Shown in pieces: positions 45,720 to 53,903 of a DNA stretch of 55,754 bases (position 1 is its first letter; every line of letters starts with the position of its first letter). The notes beneath the pieces were generated by a model that had not been told where the DNA came from, ran no database searches, and worked only from the letters and a program-made list of their open reading frames with translations. Origin of the DNA: Fidelibacterota bacterium (GTDB taxonomy: Bacteria > Fidelibacterota > Marinisomatia > SCGC-AAA003-L08 > TS1B11); the NCBI GenBank assembly GCA_020354025.1, contig CP070638.1, forward strand, positions 1,322,388 to 1,378,141, read 5' to 3'. Made by a program: the position numbers and the translations under genes.

Positions 45720-45880
45720 CTACTTCAGCAGCACTCCCGCCTACGGGCCCCGCCTGCGGCCCCGCCTACGGCGGACTACTCTGACGCTTACTTAAGTAAA
45801 CGCATCTTGATGGACCTGGTGTACTCCGGTGTGACCACCCGGGCGAGGTAGATGCCGGAGGCTTGATCTTTACCCTGGAT
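45720..45880 (-). pseudogene. Relics of two C-terminal sorting-domain gene ends
   Basis: Minus strand 45880-45788 translates as LHIQGKDQASGIYLARV then VTPEYTRSIKMRLLK and a TAA stop. It closely matches the last residues of the M4 peptidase (SGLYIARLVTPEYTKSIKMV). Next to it, 45734-45720 encodes VLLK-stop identical to the M4 end, separated by a GC-rich spacer and GGACTACTCTGACG. Only these 3' ends remain: the genes themselves have been lost, replaced upstream by the start of the DUF1593 gene. Confidence 0.75.
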
Positions 45881-45961
45881 ATGCAACAGGGATTCTTAAC
45901 TTCAAGGGTGGGCCAAAGAACAAGGGCCGGTCATATCAGTATGAGTCAAAAGGAGAAAACA

Positions 45962-47548
45962 ATGGGTTGGAAAAAGGGTGTTCTGCAGCGCCATTCGGGT
46001 CTGCTTGCCATTGGAGTGGTTATTATATACTCTTTTGCCAGTTGCACGAGTACAATGCCTTCCCAGGAGCGGATCCGCCCGCGCATCGTGGTCACGACTG
46101 ATCCCGAGTGCGACGACTCGAATTCACTCGTCCGCTTTTTACTCTACAGCACCGATTTCCAGGTGGAAGGGCTGATCTATGCCAGCAGCCAATTCCACTG
46201 GAAAGGCGACGGCAGGGGAACCAAGTGGTTTGTAGAAGGGCGGGAATATACGCGCTTCGGGTTGAATATGGGGCCAATGGAATCGTGGCGCTGGCCTGAA
46301 GGCGACAGCCACATTGAAGATGCCGTCGAAGTCTACGGGCGAGTGTATCCGAATCTGAAGGCGCATGACCCGGACTACCCAAGTCCCGGGGAACTCGAGT
46401 CGAAAATCCGGTACGGGAATATTGAGTTCGATGGGGATATCTCCAAGGATTCGCCGGGATCCGATTTAATCAAGTCACTGATGCTCGATGATGTCCCGGG
46501 ACCGTTGTATATCACAGCGTGTGGCGGACAGAGCACGATCGCGCGAGCCCTCAAGTCTATCCAGGAGCAATACGAGAATACGCCTGAGTGGGAGAGCATC
46601 AGAGAGAAGGTCTCGAGCAAAGTGGTTTTGCTTCCATCAGGTGACCAGGACGATGTGTATGCGAATTATATCAGGCCCAATTGGCCCGAAATCGATTACC
46701 GGCAGTTCAGTAGTGGAGCAGGCTTCGGCTATGGCGCCCAATCAAGGGCAACGGCCGAGAATGCCGTCTACTATACCTCGTCCTGGATGAATGAGCATAT
46801 CTCCAGTCAAGGGCCGCTGGGAGCTTTCTACCGGGTCTGGGGCGACGGCAAGCAGATGGTGGAGGGCGATATTTTCGACTATTTCGGTTTCTCGGGCTAC
46901 ACGGACGACGAACTAAGGGAGATGGGGTACATAGTGTGGTTGCCGGTCCAAGAGAAAGGCTCCTGGTTGGGAGAAGGAGACACCCCTACTTTTATGAACC
47001 TGCTGGACAATGGACTGCGCGCCTACGAAGATGCCTCGTACGGGGGGTGGGGTGGATACCGGCTAACGGCCTCAGCCGCCGGCCTTTCTCCCTGGCAGGG
47101 CGACTTTGGCGGCGCATCTCTCCAAGGAGCACAAGGAGCAACCGGCCCCGGTTATCCGGATTTCTTCCAGGAAGCCCAGAACGATTTTGTGACCCGCCTC
47201 CATTGGTCGGTAACACCCGAATATGCAGAGGCAAATCATGAGCCTGAAGCAAGCATTGAAGGGCCTCTCAGCGTCACGGCTCATCCGGGGGAAACGGTTA
47301 GGCTTGCAGGGGAAGTTTCGGACCCGGACGGGGACCCCGTCTCAATCAAATGGTGGGAGTTCCAGGCAGCGGATAGCTATGAGGGCGAGGTCACAATTGC
47401 GAGTCCAACATCGGCTTCGACGGATGTGGTTGTCCCCGCCGATGCCGAGCCTGGACAAACGATCCACATGATCCTGGAAGTGACCGATAATGCCCCACTA
47501 CCGCTCACACGGTATCAGCGAGTGATTATTACCGTTCAGGGGGAATAA
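45962..47548 (+). CDS. DUF1593 nucleoside-hydrolase-like lipoprotein
   Basis: 528 residues from ATG 45962 (AAAGGAG upstream). Lipoprotein signal (LLAIGVVIIYSFASC). Nucleoside-hydrolase-like domain with the calcium-binding Asp cluster in VVTTDPECDDSNSLVRFL and the family block GLIYASSQFHWKGDG. A second block LYITACGGQSTIARAL follows. The C-terminal ~100 residues are an Ig-like sandwich (VTAHPGETVRLAGEVSDPDG), as in Sde182-type cellulose-binding relatives. Probably hydrolyses a glycoside or N-glycosidic bond in the periplasm; true substrate unknown. Proximity to the deglycosidase pair downstream hints at glycoside use. Confidence 0.87.
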   Translation: MGWKKGVLQRHSGLLAIGVVIIYSFASCTSTMPSQERIRPRIVVTTDPECDDSNSLVRFLLYSTDFQVEGLIYASSQFHWKGDGRGTKWFVEGREYTRFGLNMGPMESWRWPEGDSHIEDAVEVYGRVYPNLKAHDPDYPSPGELESKIRYGNIEFDGDISKDSPGSDLIKSLMLDDVPGPLYITACGGQSTIARALKSIQEQYENTPEWESIREKVSSKVVLLPSGDQDDVYANYIRPNWPEIDYRQFSSGAGFGYGAQSRATAENAVYYTSSWMNEHISSQGPLGAFYRVWGDGKQMVEGDIFDYFGFSGYTDDELREMGYIVWLPVQEKGSWLGEGDTPTFMNLLDNGLRAYEDASYGGWGGYRLTASAAGLSPWQGDFGGASLQGAQGATGPGYPDFFQEAQNDFVTRLHWSVTPEYAEANHEPEASIEGPLSVTAHPGETVRLAGEVSDPDGDPVSIKWWEFQAADSYEGEVTIASPTSASTDVVVPADAEPGQTIHMILEVTDNAPLPLTRYQRVIITVQGE

Positions 47549-47629
47549 ACTGCTACGATGCCAGGGCACGGTGGTGGTGACGGAGTAGGCTCTAGAGGAG
47601 AGGGAAGGGATGGGGAATCACTCATCCCT

Positions 47630-47653
47630 CCCGACGCATGCGTTGGGATTTTT
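47630..47653 (+). terminator. Terminator candidate after the DUF1593 gene
   Basis: CCCGACGCATGCGTTGGG stem (one G-T pair) followed by ATTTTTG, 82 bases after the stop codon. The same CCTCCCGACGC phrase belongs to the dispersed hairpin family. Confidence 0.55.
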
Positions 47654-47727
47654 GCTTTCAAAGGTCACGTTTTCTGGCGGTGGTTTTACTATGAAATGAC
47701 TTGTGAAGATATTGCGTTATCGTTACA

Positions 47728-47749
47728 TTGAAATAGCCAGCTATTTCAA
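47728..47749. promoter_or_regulatory. 22-bp palindromic operator candidate upstream of the deglycosidase pair
   Basis: Perfect arms TTGAAATAGC and GCTATTTCAA around CA, ~155 bases before ATG 47904, in an otherwise gene-free 355-base gap. Size and symmetry fit a LacI- or TetR-type dimer site. No regulator gene adjoins, and promoter boxes were not fixed. Confidence 0.45.
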
Positions 47750-47903
47750 ATATCCATGAAATTCAAATGCTTTAGAAATGGCGATTGATCCTTGTTCCGG
47801 TATCGGTTTTTATGTAATAAAGCGGGTATCTTATTTTCCTATGATATCTTGTCCCAGGATATATTAATCAATCAGAACACCTATATTGAAGGGAGGAAGC
47901 ATC

Positions 47904-48929
47904 ATGAATGAAAACGAGAAAAAGGAAGACCAGCGTGATACGGCTTTGTCGCGGCGCAATTTCTTAAAGATGACCGCAGGTGCAGCCACACTTGCATCCA
48001 TACCCACTTCAGGTCTTTTAACGGCTTGTCGTCCGGCGGGAGACAGCGGTGCAGCCCCAACACCTGAGTTCAACGGAAAACCCAAACGGGGTGTTTCCAT
48101 TTACAGCTATTCGGGTGTATATGGAGTTACCATGACTCTCGAGGACTGCCTTGCCGATATATATGACATGGAAGCCGAAGGCCTGGAAATTCTGGCAAAC
48201 GGACATATCCCCAACTATCCTAATCCTACCGATGAATGGGTAGAGCAATGGTTTGCTATTTTGGACAAATACCAGATCATACCTGTTGAATATGGACACT
48301 GGGTTGACTCAAGGCTTCATGAGGGACGTGAGCTTACTTCACAGGAGTCCTATGATATGATTGTACGTGACATCAAACTTGCGAACAGATTGGGATTCAA
48401 AATCGGACGCACCAAATTGGGAGTTATTGATGAGATACTGACACCGGTAAAGAACTGGCAGGAGTTCATCGAGATGGCACTTCCGGTCGCTGAGGAGTAT
48501 GATTTTAAAATGTGCCCCGAGATCCATATGCCCACGGTTCTGAAATCAAAAATGGTCGATGACTATGTTGAATTCATCGAAAGGACCGGGACCAAGAACT
48601 TCGGGATTAACATTGATTTTGGAGTTTTCGCCAAAAGAGAGGGAAGGAGGATGATGCCGGGTGTCAGTAATGAACCCAGCGCTCCCGAGGATATGATACC
48701 TCTTCTGCCATATACTTATGCTTGTCACGCAAAATTCACCAACATGTCGGATGATCTAATAGAGACAACCATACCATATGACAGAATAATTGAAATTCTG
48801 TTGGAACACAAGTGGGAGGGCTATCTGCTCAGTGAGTATGAAGGACAAAAGAAAGATGTCCCGGATTACGCATCAGACCAGCTTCGCAGGCAACATGTTA
48901 TGATGAAACGCTATCTGGGCGAAGTATAA
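47904..48929 (+). CDS. Tat-exported sugar phosphate isomerase/epimerase-like protein; candidate C-glycoside deglycosidase alpha subunit
   Basis: 341 residues from ATG 47904 (GGGAGGAAG upstream). A twin-arginine signal (SRRNFLKM, residues 16-23) is followed by a hydrophobic run and Cys42 in GLLTAC, so the protein may be a Tat-exported lipoprotein. The rest is a xylose-isomerase-like TIM barrel. The expected metal ligands are visible: Glu206 (CPEIH), Asp238 (NIDFG), His275 (YACHAKF) and a Glu at 311/313 (LLSEYEG). The DUF6379-like gene 44 bases downstream is the known partner type (beta subunit) of C-glycoside deglycosidases, which cleave C-C glycosidic bonds after 3-oxidation of the sugar. Confidence 0.8.
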   Translation: MNENEKKEDQRDTALSRRNFLKMTAGAATLASIPTSGLLTACRPAGDSGAAPTPEFNGKPKRGVSIYSYSGVYGVTMTLEDCLADIYDMEAEGLEILANGHIPNYPNPTDEWVEQWFAILDKYQIIPVEYGHWVDSRLHEGRELTSQESYDMIVRDIKLANRLGFKIGRTKLGVIDEILTPVKNWQEFIEMALPVAEEYDFKMCPEIHMPTVLKSKMVDDYVEFIERTGTKNFGINIDFGVFAKREGRRMMPGVSNEPSAPEDMIPLLPYTYACHAKFTNMSDDLIETTIPYDRIIEILLEHKWEGYLLSEYEGQKKDVPDYASDQLRRQHVMMKRYLGEV

Positions 48930-48973
48930 TTATTTAATTACAGCTACAGTATTAAATACAGGAGATCAATAAA

Positions 48974-49384
48974 ATGCTGGAATTCCCAAATATACAATCG
49001 AGAGGATTCAGGAATATTTCAGAGGGTAATAATATTACTGGATTCCAGGTGCCTGTAAGACTCACACATTATAGAGGAGTGTGGCTTTCACAGTTAAGAC
49101 CGGCCACAGTTACCGTCGATGGGGAAAAGTTTGAAAATGAACAAATAACTTGGGTGATTGATGGGAAATCCTATGCACAGACGGATTTGCAGAATTATCC
49201 GAATATACAGTGGCACAGTCTTACTCCGGCTATTCTGAAGATAGAAAAACCGGGTGGTCTGCCACTGGGCATTCATGATGTCCAAGTGCAATTTGCGTAC
49301 AGCTCATCGTATCTGCCCCCAAGAATGGACCTGGGATTCGGTGCGGCTCAACCATATCAAAGAACGATGGTACTGGCAAGATAA
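48974..49384 (+). CDS. DUF6379-like protein; candidate C-glycoside deglycosidase beta subunit
   Basis: 136 residues forming a single beta-sandwich. Family blocks: SRGFRNISEGNNITGFQVPV, YRGVWLSQLRPATVTVDGEK, and IEKPGGLPLGIHDVQVQF. No signal peptide or lipobox is present, in contrast to its partner. AGGAG lies at the right distance before ATG 48974. In characterised C-deglycosidases the beta subunit binds the alpha TIM barrel and shapes the active site. The pair as alpha then beta in one transcript supports that role here. AT-rich relative to the peptidase gene beyond. The gene order and similarity are seen; activity is inferred. Confidence 0.8.
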   Translation: MLEFPNIQSRGFRNISEGNNITGFQVPVRLTHYRGVWLSQLRPATVTVDGEKFENEQITWVIDGKSYAQTDLQNYPNIQWHSLTPAILKIEKPGGLPLGIHDVQVQFAYSSSYLPPRMDLGFGAAQPYQRTMVLAR

Positions 49385-49475
49385 GTAGTTGAACCACAAG
49401 TTCTCATAATACAGAATCTCTCTGAAACTGACCAGTCCCCATTCTTTGTACTGTCTTTAAAGTCAGGGGCTTGGA

Positions 49476-49566
49476 TTTACCCTCCCTCCATCCGCTGCCT
49501 GCCCCCTCATTCCCCGTATCCGGTTAAACGGCTTTCTTTCTGACTTTCCCCTACTTCAGCAGCACC
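49476..49566. repeat. 3' flank of the M4 peptidase gene, duplicated at 53558
   Basis: TTTACCCTCCCTCCATCCGC, then CATTCCCCGTATCCGGTTAA and CTTTCCCCTACTTCAGCAGC, matches 53558-53647 over ~90 bases with few differences. It comprises the last five codons of the peptidase (on the minus strand) and the DNA just beyond its stop. Confidence 0.8.
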
Positions 49567-51833
49567 ATCTTGATGGACTTGGTGTACTCGGGCGTTACTA
49601 AGCGGGCGATATATAGCCCGCTTGGCACGTCGCTGCCTGCAGCGTTCCTCCCATTCCATACCACCGCGTGGTAGCCAGGCTCTAGATGCTCATCAACTAG
49701 CCGCACAACCTCCCTGCCAAGCAGGTCATAGACCACCAGTCGGGTGCGGATCGGCTCAGGCAGGCCGAAGGGAATGGTGATATTGGGATTGAAGGGGTTG
49801 GGGTAGCCGTGGGAAAGACTATAGACTGAGGGGATAGATTCTTCCTCGTCAGCAACAGGCTGTCCTTCAATGGTTTGAGCTGCCGGGGCCATCGCAACGA
49901 CTTTACCCAATGGCGAACCACCACCCTGAGCAGCTATGGCGTGGACCTTGCTGCCGGTACTTGCCGTGAAACCTGGCTTTAAATGAACACTGTCGCCCGC
50001 AAAAAACAGCACCTGAGCTCCACTTTGGATCGTAACAGATGGTCCCGCTGTGATTCTGTTATTTGCCAAATATATCACAGTGTCAGAAATGGTCTCATTT
50101 TGTAGAGTAATGTAATCCGGTATACTCGGGCCGACACCTACCGCATACCAGGCGTTCAGCGTCTGGGTTACCTCAACGCCGCCATATAAATCACTGGCAG
50201 CCCAAATAGCGCCTTCCCGAGAATCCGCGTACTCGGAAGAACTCCATAAATACCGGATGTGGTTGCGGTAAGCAATGGCGGCGGCTTTGTCCTTGCCGAT
50301 GCCTATTACCGAATAACTGTCATTATTCTCATTGGTCCCGCTGCCTCCTTCGGCCAGCAGATAGAACCAATAGTTTTGAACGCCTGAATTTGTGTGTACA
50401 AGTACACTTTGATTGGGTCCTGTGTACCAAAAAGGATCATTAGTCCCATATGTATCAGGATCATTTTCAGTGTGGGGATCAGACATATTACGTAACCTGC
50501 CACCAGCTGGTATAAAATCTTCACCTATGTAGTAGTCCCCTGAAGAAGCTCCTTCGACATAAAATTCTACCATTGTCCCATGAATATCCGCAAATGATTC
50601 ATCAAGAGCACCTGATTCATTGATCATTTCCAAATCCGCCGAATATTGATCAACGCCGTGGGAAAACTCATGGCCAACAACATCTAATGATACAAGATCG
50701 CTCCAAACAGCATTCCCATCCCCTAAAATGAGAACTTCAAGCACACCATCCCACCTGGCGTTCGCTCGGTTAGGCCAATTTGCGTACACATTAATTTCGG
50801 CACCATTCCCGTCGTAACTATCACGGCCATAAGGAGACGCGGCAGTCATGTCGTAAGTCATTTCAGCCGCCCAGTGAGCGCTAGCGCCGACTTGTGGGCC
50901 GCCAGCATTCCATACATTATCAGTGTCGGTATATTCATCTCCAGTTATGCTCACCTTATAAGTATAAGTATTGAGTTCTCGTGTGTGAATCCCATCCCCA
51001 CGTGAATCATCAACCAGTATGTAATCATCGGTCGGTGTTCGATACTCTGTTATGATGCTTCGTGAGGGGGGACTGTTATAAAGTGTGGATACGGTTCCAA
51101 CCGCAGAGTGAATCAGAGGCAATCTTTCGAAAACCTCTCCTGTTTGAGCATCAACATAAACTGCCTGTACATCAAAGGGAATAAGCGAATGGATGGTAAA
51201 TTTATATGCCAGTCGATAATGATCAGCATTCAGGGCCGTGTCTGATGCAGATCTCCTGAGCACCAGATCTGCTTTGGGATAAAAGGTAGCAGTAGAATCA
51301 TTCTTGCGTTCCTTGAGCTCCGCTTCCCACTCCGGGCTTTCCCACATGTAAGTCTTGGCGCTAAAGGCGTTCAGCGCGGAGTCCAGCGCCACCTCCCCGG
51401 AAATTGACGGCTGAATACTCACATCGAGATCGGTGACTATATTCCCATTTGTCCTCGCCGCATAGCCGTCCCGGGCATGGACCAGCATCTCGGCGCCTTC
51501 GACTTTTATCCCTTGGTAGGTCTGCTGGAACCTATAATGGGTGAATCCCAGGTTATCCTCTTCGGTACGATAAAGGTCCATCCGGTCATCTTTTCCAAGC
51601 TTGAACTCTGCTCTATACTCCTCGAATATATCCATGGGTGAGATCTGGCTATCGTAACGGAGTACGAGCCACTTCGATCCATGAGGCGTCACAATAATGT
51701 CTGCCACTTTTTCGGCCACGAAGTCCGGGGCAAGTCCGATGCTTCTTGCAGCTTCGTGATTTGGACCTTGCCCATAGGCAAATACGTGTAACACCACGAT
51801 AATTATTATAGCTACAATCTGGAGATTTCTCAT
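49551..51833 (-). CDS. Secreted M4 (thermolysin-like) metallopeptidase with type A sorting domain
   Basis: 760 residues. Signal peptide (IVAIIIIVVLHVFAYG), FTP/PepSY propeptide (~30-220, for example FTHYRFQQTYQGIKVEGAEM), then an M4 catalytic domain. The domain has zinc-binding HEFSH in LDVVGHEFSHGVDQYS (~residue 390), third ligand in NESGALDESFADIHG, and downstream His in SVLVHTNSGVQNYWFY. The C-terminus has a beta linker and a ~80-residue domain starting SHGYPNPFNPNITIPFGLP and ending YTKSIKMVLLK, the sorting domain used by type IX secretion or a FlgD-like anchor. Extracellular protein digestion. GGGGTG precedes the ATG. Confidence 0.93.
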   Translation of the reverse strand: MRNLQIVAIIIIVVLHVFAYGQGPNHEAARSIGLAPDFVAEKVADIIVTPHGSKWLVLRYDSQISPMDIFEEYRAEFKLGKDDRMDLYRTEEDNLGFTHYRFQQTYQGIKVEGAEMLVHARDGYAARTNGNIVTDLDVSIQPSISGEVALDSALNAFSAKTYMWESPEWEAELKERKNDSTATFYPKADLVLRRSASDTALNADHYRLAYKFTIHSLIPFDVQAVYVDAQTGEVFERLPLIHSAVGTVSTLYNSPPSRSIITEYRTPTDDYILVDDSRGDGIHTRELNTYTYKVSITGDEYTDTDNVWNAGGPQVGASAHWAAEMTYDMTAASPYGRDSYDGNGAEINVYANWPNRANARWDGVLEVLILGDGNAVWSDLVSLDVVGHEFSHGVDQYSADLEMINESGALDESFADIHGTMVEFYVEGASSGDYYIGEDFIPAGGRLRNMSDPHTENDPDTYGTNDPFWYTGPNQSVLVHTNSGVQNYWFYLLAEGGSGTNENNDSYSVIGIGKDKAAAIAYRNHIRYLWSSSEYADSREGAIWAASDLYGGVEVTQTLNAWYAVGVGPSIPDYITLQNETISDTVIYLANNRITAGPSVTIQSGAQVLFFAGDSVHLKPGFTASTGSKVHAIAAQGGGSPLGKVVAMAPAAQTIEGQPVADEEESIPSVYSLSHGYPNPFNPNITIPFGLPEPIRTRLVVYDLLGREVVRLVDEHLEPGYHAVVWNGRNAAGSDVPSGLYIARLVTPEYTKSIKMVLLK

Positions 51834-51912
51834 TTTTCACCCCGGTTATTGCATGAATTAATCGCCATACTTCCCTAGCGGGCTATCTATCGCATTGTTG
51901 ATTTTAATATAA

Positions 51913-52353
51913 TCACTTTTCCCATATAAGGATGGTACCATATCTTTCATATTGCGATTGACCGACTAAGCGGACCCCCGAGGTTATGAGCCTGGAATCC
52001 GCTACCTCCACAAACAGCGTGTCTTGTTCTTTGCTGAAAGCATAATTATGTACAAGATTTTCATGATTTGTGGAATGCACAACCAATATCGAATCAGAAA
52101 TCAGATTATACGTGCCGGATGAATAACCTTGTGCTCCCCCCCCAATATATCCTGAGCTGAAATCAAGTTGATAACTTTCGTCCTTACTGAATCGCCAAGT
52201 TGCTTGATAGCTGAAGTCATCATCAGCTGGTATATCCACTATCCATAACCCAACGAGCGGATTATCGAGATTCTGGTTGTTATCGTCAGTGCAACTAGTT
52301 AGTACAACCATGGAAGAAAACACAATTAGTAGAAAAAAAATTCTGTTGTTCAT
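51913..52353 (-). CDS. Small lipoprotein with lipocalin-like fold pattern
   Basis: 146 residues. Lipoprotein signal (IFFLLIVFSSMVVLTSC, lipobox LTSC) and an Asp/Asn-rich tether. The remaining ~110 residues resemble one small beta-barrel: LVGLWIVDIPADDDF, YQATWRFSKDESYQLDFSSG, GTYNLISDSILVVHST. The 'GxW' at the start of the first strand is typical of lipocalin-like/DUF domains in Bacteroidota. Sits between the GIGTTSP protein (56 bases upstream) and the M4 peptidase (79 bases downstream) on the same strand, so the three may form one transcript. Confidence 0.7.
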   Translation of the reverse strand: MNNRIFFLLIVFSSMVVLTSCTDDNNQNLDNPLVGLWIVDIPADDDFSYQATWRFSKDESYQLDFSSGYIGGGAQGYSSGTYNLISDSILVVHSTNHENLVHNYAFSKEQDTLFVEVADSRLITSGVRLVGQSQYERYGTILIWEK

Positions 52354-52409
52354 TGTTACAGCCCCTTAGCCCGATCTATAGCATCAGTTTAGATACTAGT
52401 TTTAGTTTA

Positions 52410-53360
52410 TTAAATCTCTAGCTTTGCCACCCGCGCTTTCAGCGCCCCGTTCTCTTTCTTTAACTCAATTATATACAAAGTTAACTCCTCGACCTTCTGC
52501 AGGAGCTTTGCTTGCATATCACCCAAGGATACGCCATTTCCCTCAACCTCGGAGGCGGAAGGCATATCCGGTAGGTGCTTATGCTCATTGGTGTACGTTT
52601 CCAGCTCATCAAGCGTTCTTAAATAATAGTCATCGTCAAAGACAAAATCAGGCCAGCCGCTATTGGTCACAACCACTTCCTTAGCAGTTATAATACCGTT
52701 GACGGCGAGCTTACTCTGCGGGCTAGTCGTTCCGATGCCGACTTTGCCTGCTGGGTCCAAGATAATGTGCTTGCTATTCTTTGTGCGAATGTAAAGGTTT
52801 TTCTCGTTAGACCCCGGATCATCTGCAATAATATAATTCCCTATATTATCTCCATAAATCGCGATGAAATTATCCCCTCCCGATCCTCGTGAAAAACGCG
52901 CAATAGGTGTCCCTGTAGGAGATGTGTCTAGCGTTCCGCCATCAACATCAAGCTTTGCCCCCGGACTTTCCGTCCCGATGCCAACTTTGCCGTTGTCCAG
53001 AATAACGAACTGTGTTCCACCTGCCTGGTTGTGATGAACGTTTATAGCACCCCCCTCAGACTGGAGATATAACGTTGATTCTCCACCGTTATTTCTCGCG
53101 ATAAATTCGTTATTATCCATGACAAGGTTGGTTCCATCCTGGTTGCCGATGATAATATATCCGCTTCCATCGCTTAATGAGGCGTCGCTGCCGCCTTCGA
53201 TGTGGAGCTTCTGTTTTGGGGCGTTCGTTCCGACGCCAACTTTGCCAGTGCGGTAAATAGGATCAGTGGTGTTGCTAGCGCCATCCCATTGTTGCCCGAA
53301 GATAAGATTGGGCAGCAGGGATATCATGATCAGGCACGCCATGAGGTAATGCATTTTCAT
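52410..53360 (-). CDS. Secreted GIGTTSP-repeat (tail-fibre-like) surface protein with C-terminal coiled coil
   Basis: 316 residues. Signal peptide (ACLIMISLLPNLIFG). Three copies of the 'GKVGIGTxxPxxKLxVxG' repeat: GKVGVGTNAPKQKLHIEG, GKVGIGTESPGAKLDVDG, GKVGIGTTSPQSKLAVNG. The C-terminal module WPDFVFDDDYYLRTLDELE, then KHLPDMPSASEVEGNGVSLG, leads to a coiled coil (KLLQKVEELTLYIIELKKEN). This layout is common in Bacteroidota exported proteins of unknown role and resembles phage tail-fibre trimers with an intramolecular chaperone-like end. Probably a trimeric surface protein. Confidence 0.82.
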   Translation of the reverse strand: MKMHYLMACLIMISLLPNLIFGQQWDGASNTTDPIYRTGKVGVGTNAPKQKLHIEGGSDASLSDGSGYIIIGNQDGTNLVMDNNEFIARNNGGESTLYLQSEGGAINVHHNQAGGTQFVILDNGKVGIGTESPGAKLDVDGGTLDTSPTGTPIARFSRGSGGDNFIAIYGDNIGNYIIADDPGSNEKNLYIRTKNSKHIILDPAGKVGIGTTSPQSKLAVNGIITAKEVVVTNSGWPDFVFDDDYYLRTLDELETYTNEHKHLPDMPSASEVEGNGVSLGDMQAKLLQKVEELTLYIIELKKENGALKARVAKLEI

Positions 53361-53557
53361 GTCATTTCTCCCTGTTATGTATAGTATTACTGTTATACCA
53401 ATGCCAATGTAATTATTCAGCGGTAATATATCAATCTATTCCTTCTTAAGTGCTTAATACAAATATTTCATAAGTACCTTCTCTCTCTTATTCAGCAAAC
53501 AGCTAATAATAAGCCCCGCCCGTCGGGAAATCTGAGACCACTCACCAGAATCCCGTT
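53361..53557. other. Promoter region of the 52410-53360 gene
   Basis: AT-rich; a TTTG-N21-TAGATTGA sequence on the minus strand near 53455-53420 partly fits the Bacteroidota promoter layout. CAGGGAGAA gives the ribosome site. No gene seen. Confidence 0.35.
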
Positions 53558-53698
53558 TTTACCCTCCCTCCATCCGCTGCCTGACCTCTCATTCCCCGTA
53601 TCCGGTTAAACGACTTTATTTTAACTTTCCCCTACTTCAGCAGCACCGCCGCCGACGGCCCCGCCGTTGGCGGGAATAAGGACGGGACTACTCTGACG
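53558..53698. repeat. Orphan copy of the sorting-domain gene 3' end
   Basis: ~90 bases match the 3' flank of the M4 gene (49476-49566), including CTACTTCAGCAGCAC, which encodes the last codons VLLK-stop on the minus strand. Homology then stops: a GC-rich spacer follows and GGACTACTCTGACG at 53685-53698, the same spacer end as at 45773-45786. No sorting-domain gene is attached, so this is a relic or a target/product of recombination. Confidence 0.8.
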
Positions 53699-53903
53699 AC
53701 CTACATGATTTCGAGACAAGATTTCTGGGTGTGATACAGAACAGGTCGTTTGAAGAGAGGACATTTCGCTATAACATCGTGGGGAGCATGATGGAAGCGG
53801 CGGTTCCAGATATTCGCGAGAAAGAAACAAAAATGTGATGGTTGTTTGAATGACAGGAATAAATTCAAAAAGTACAACGCTAGCATTATTAAAAGGAATG
53901 ACG

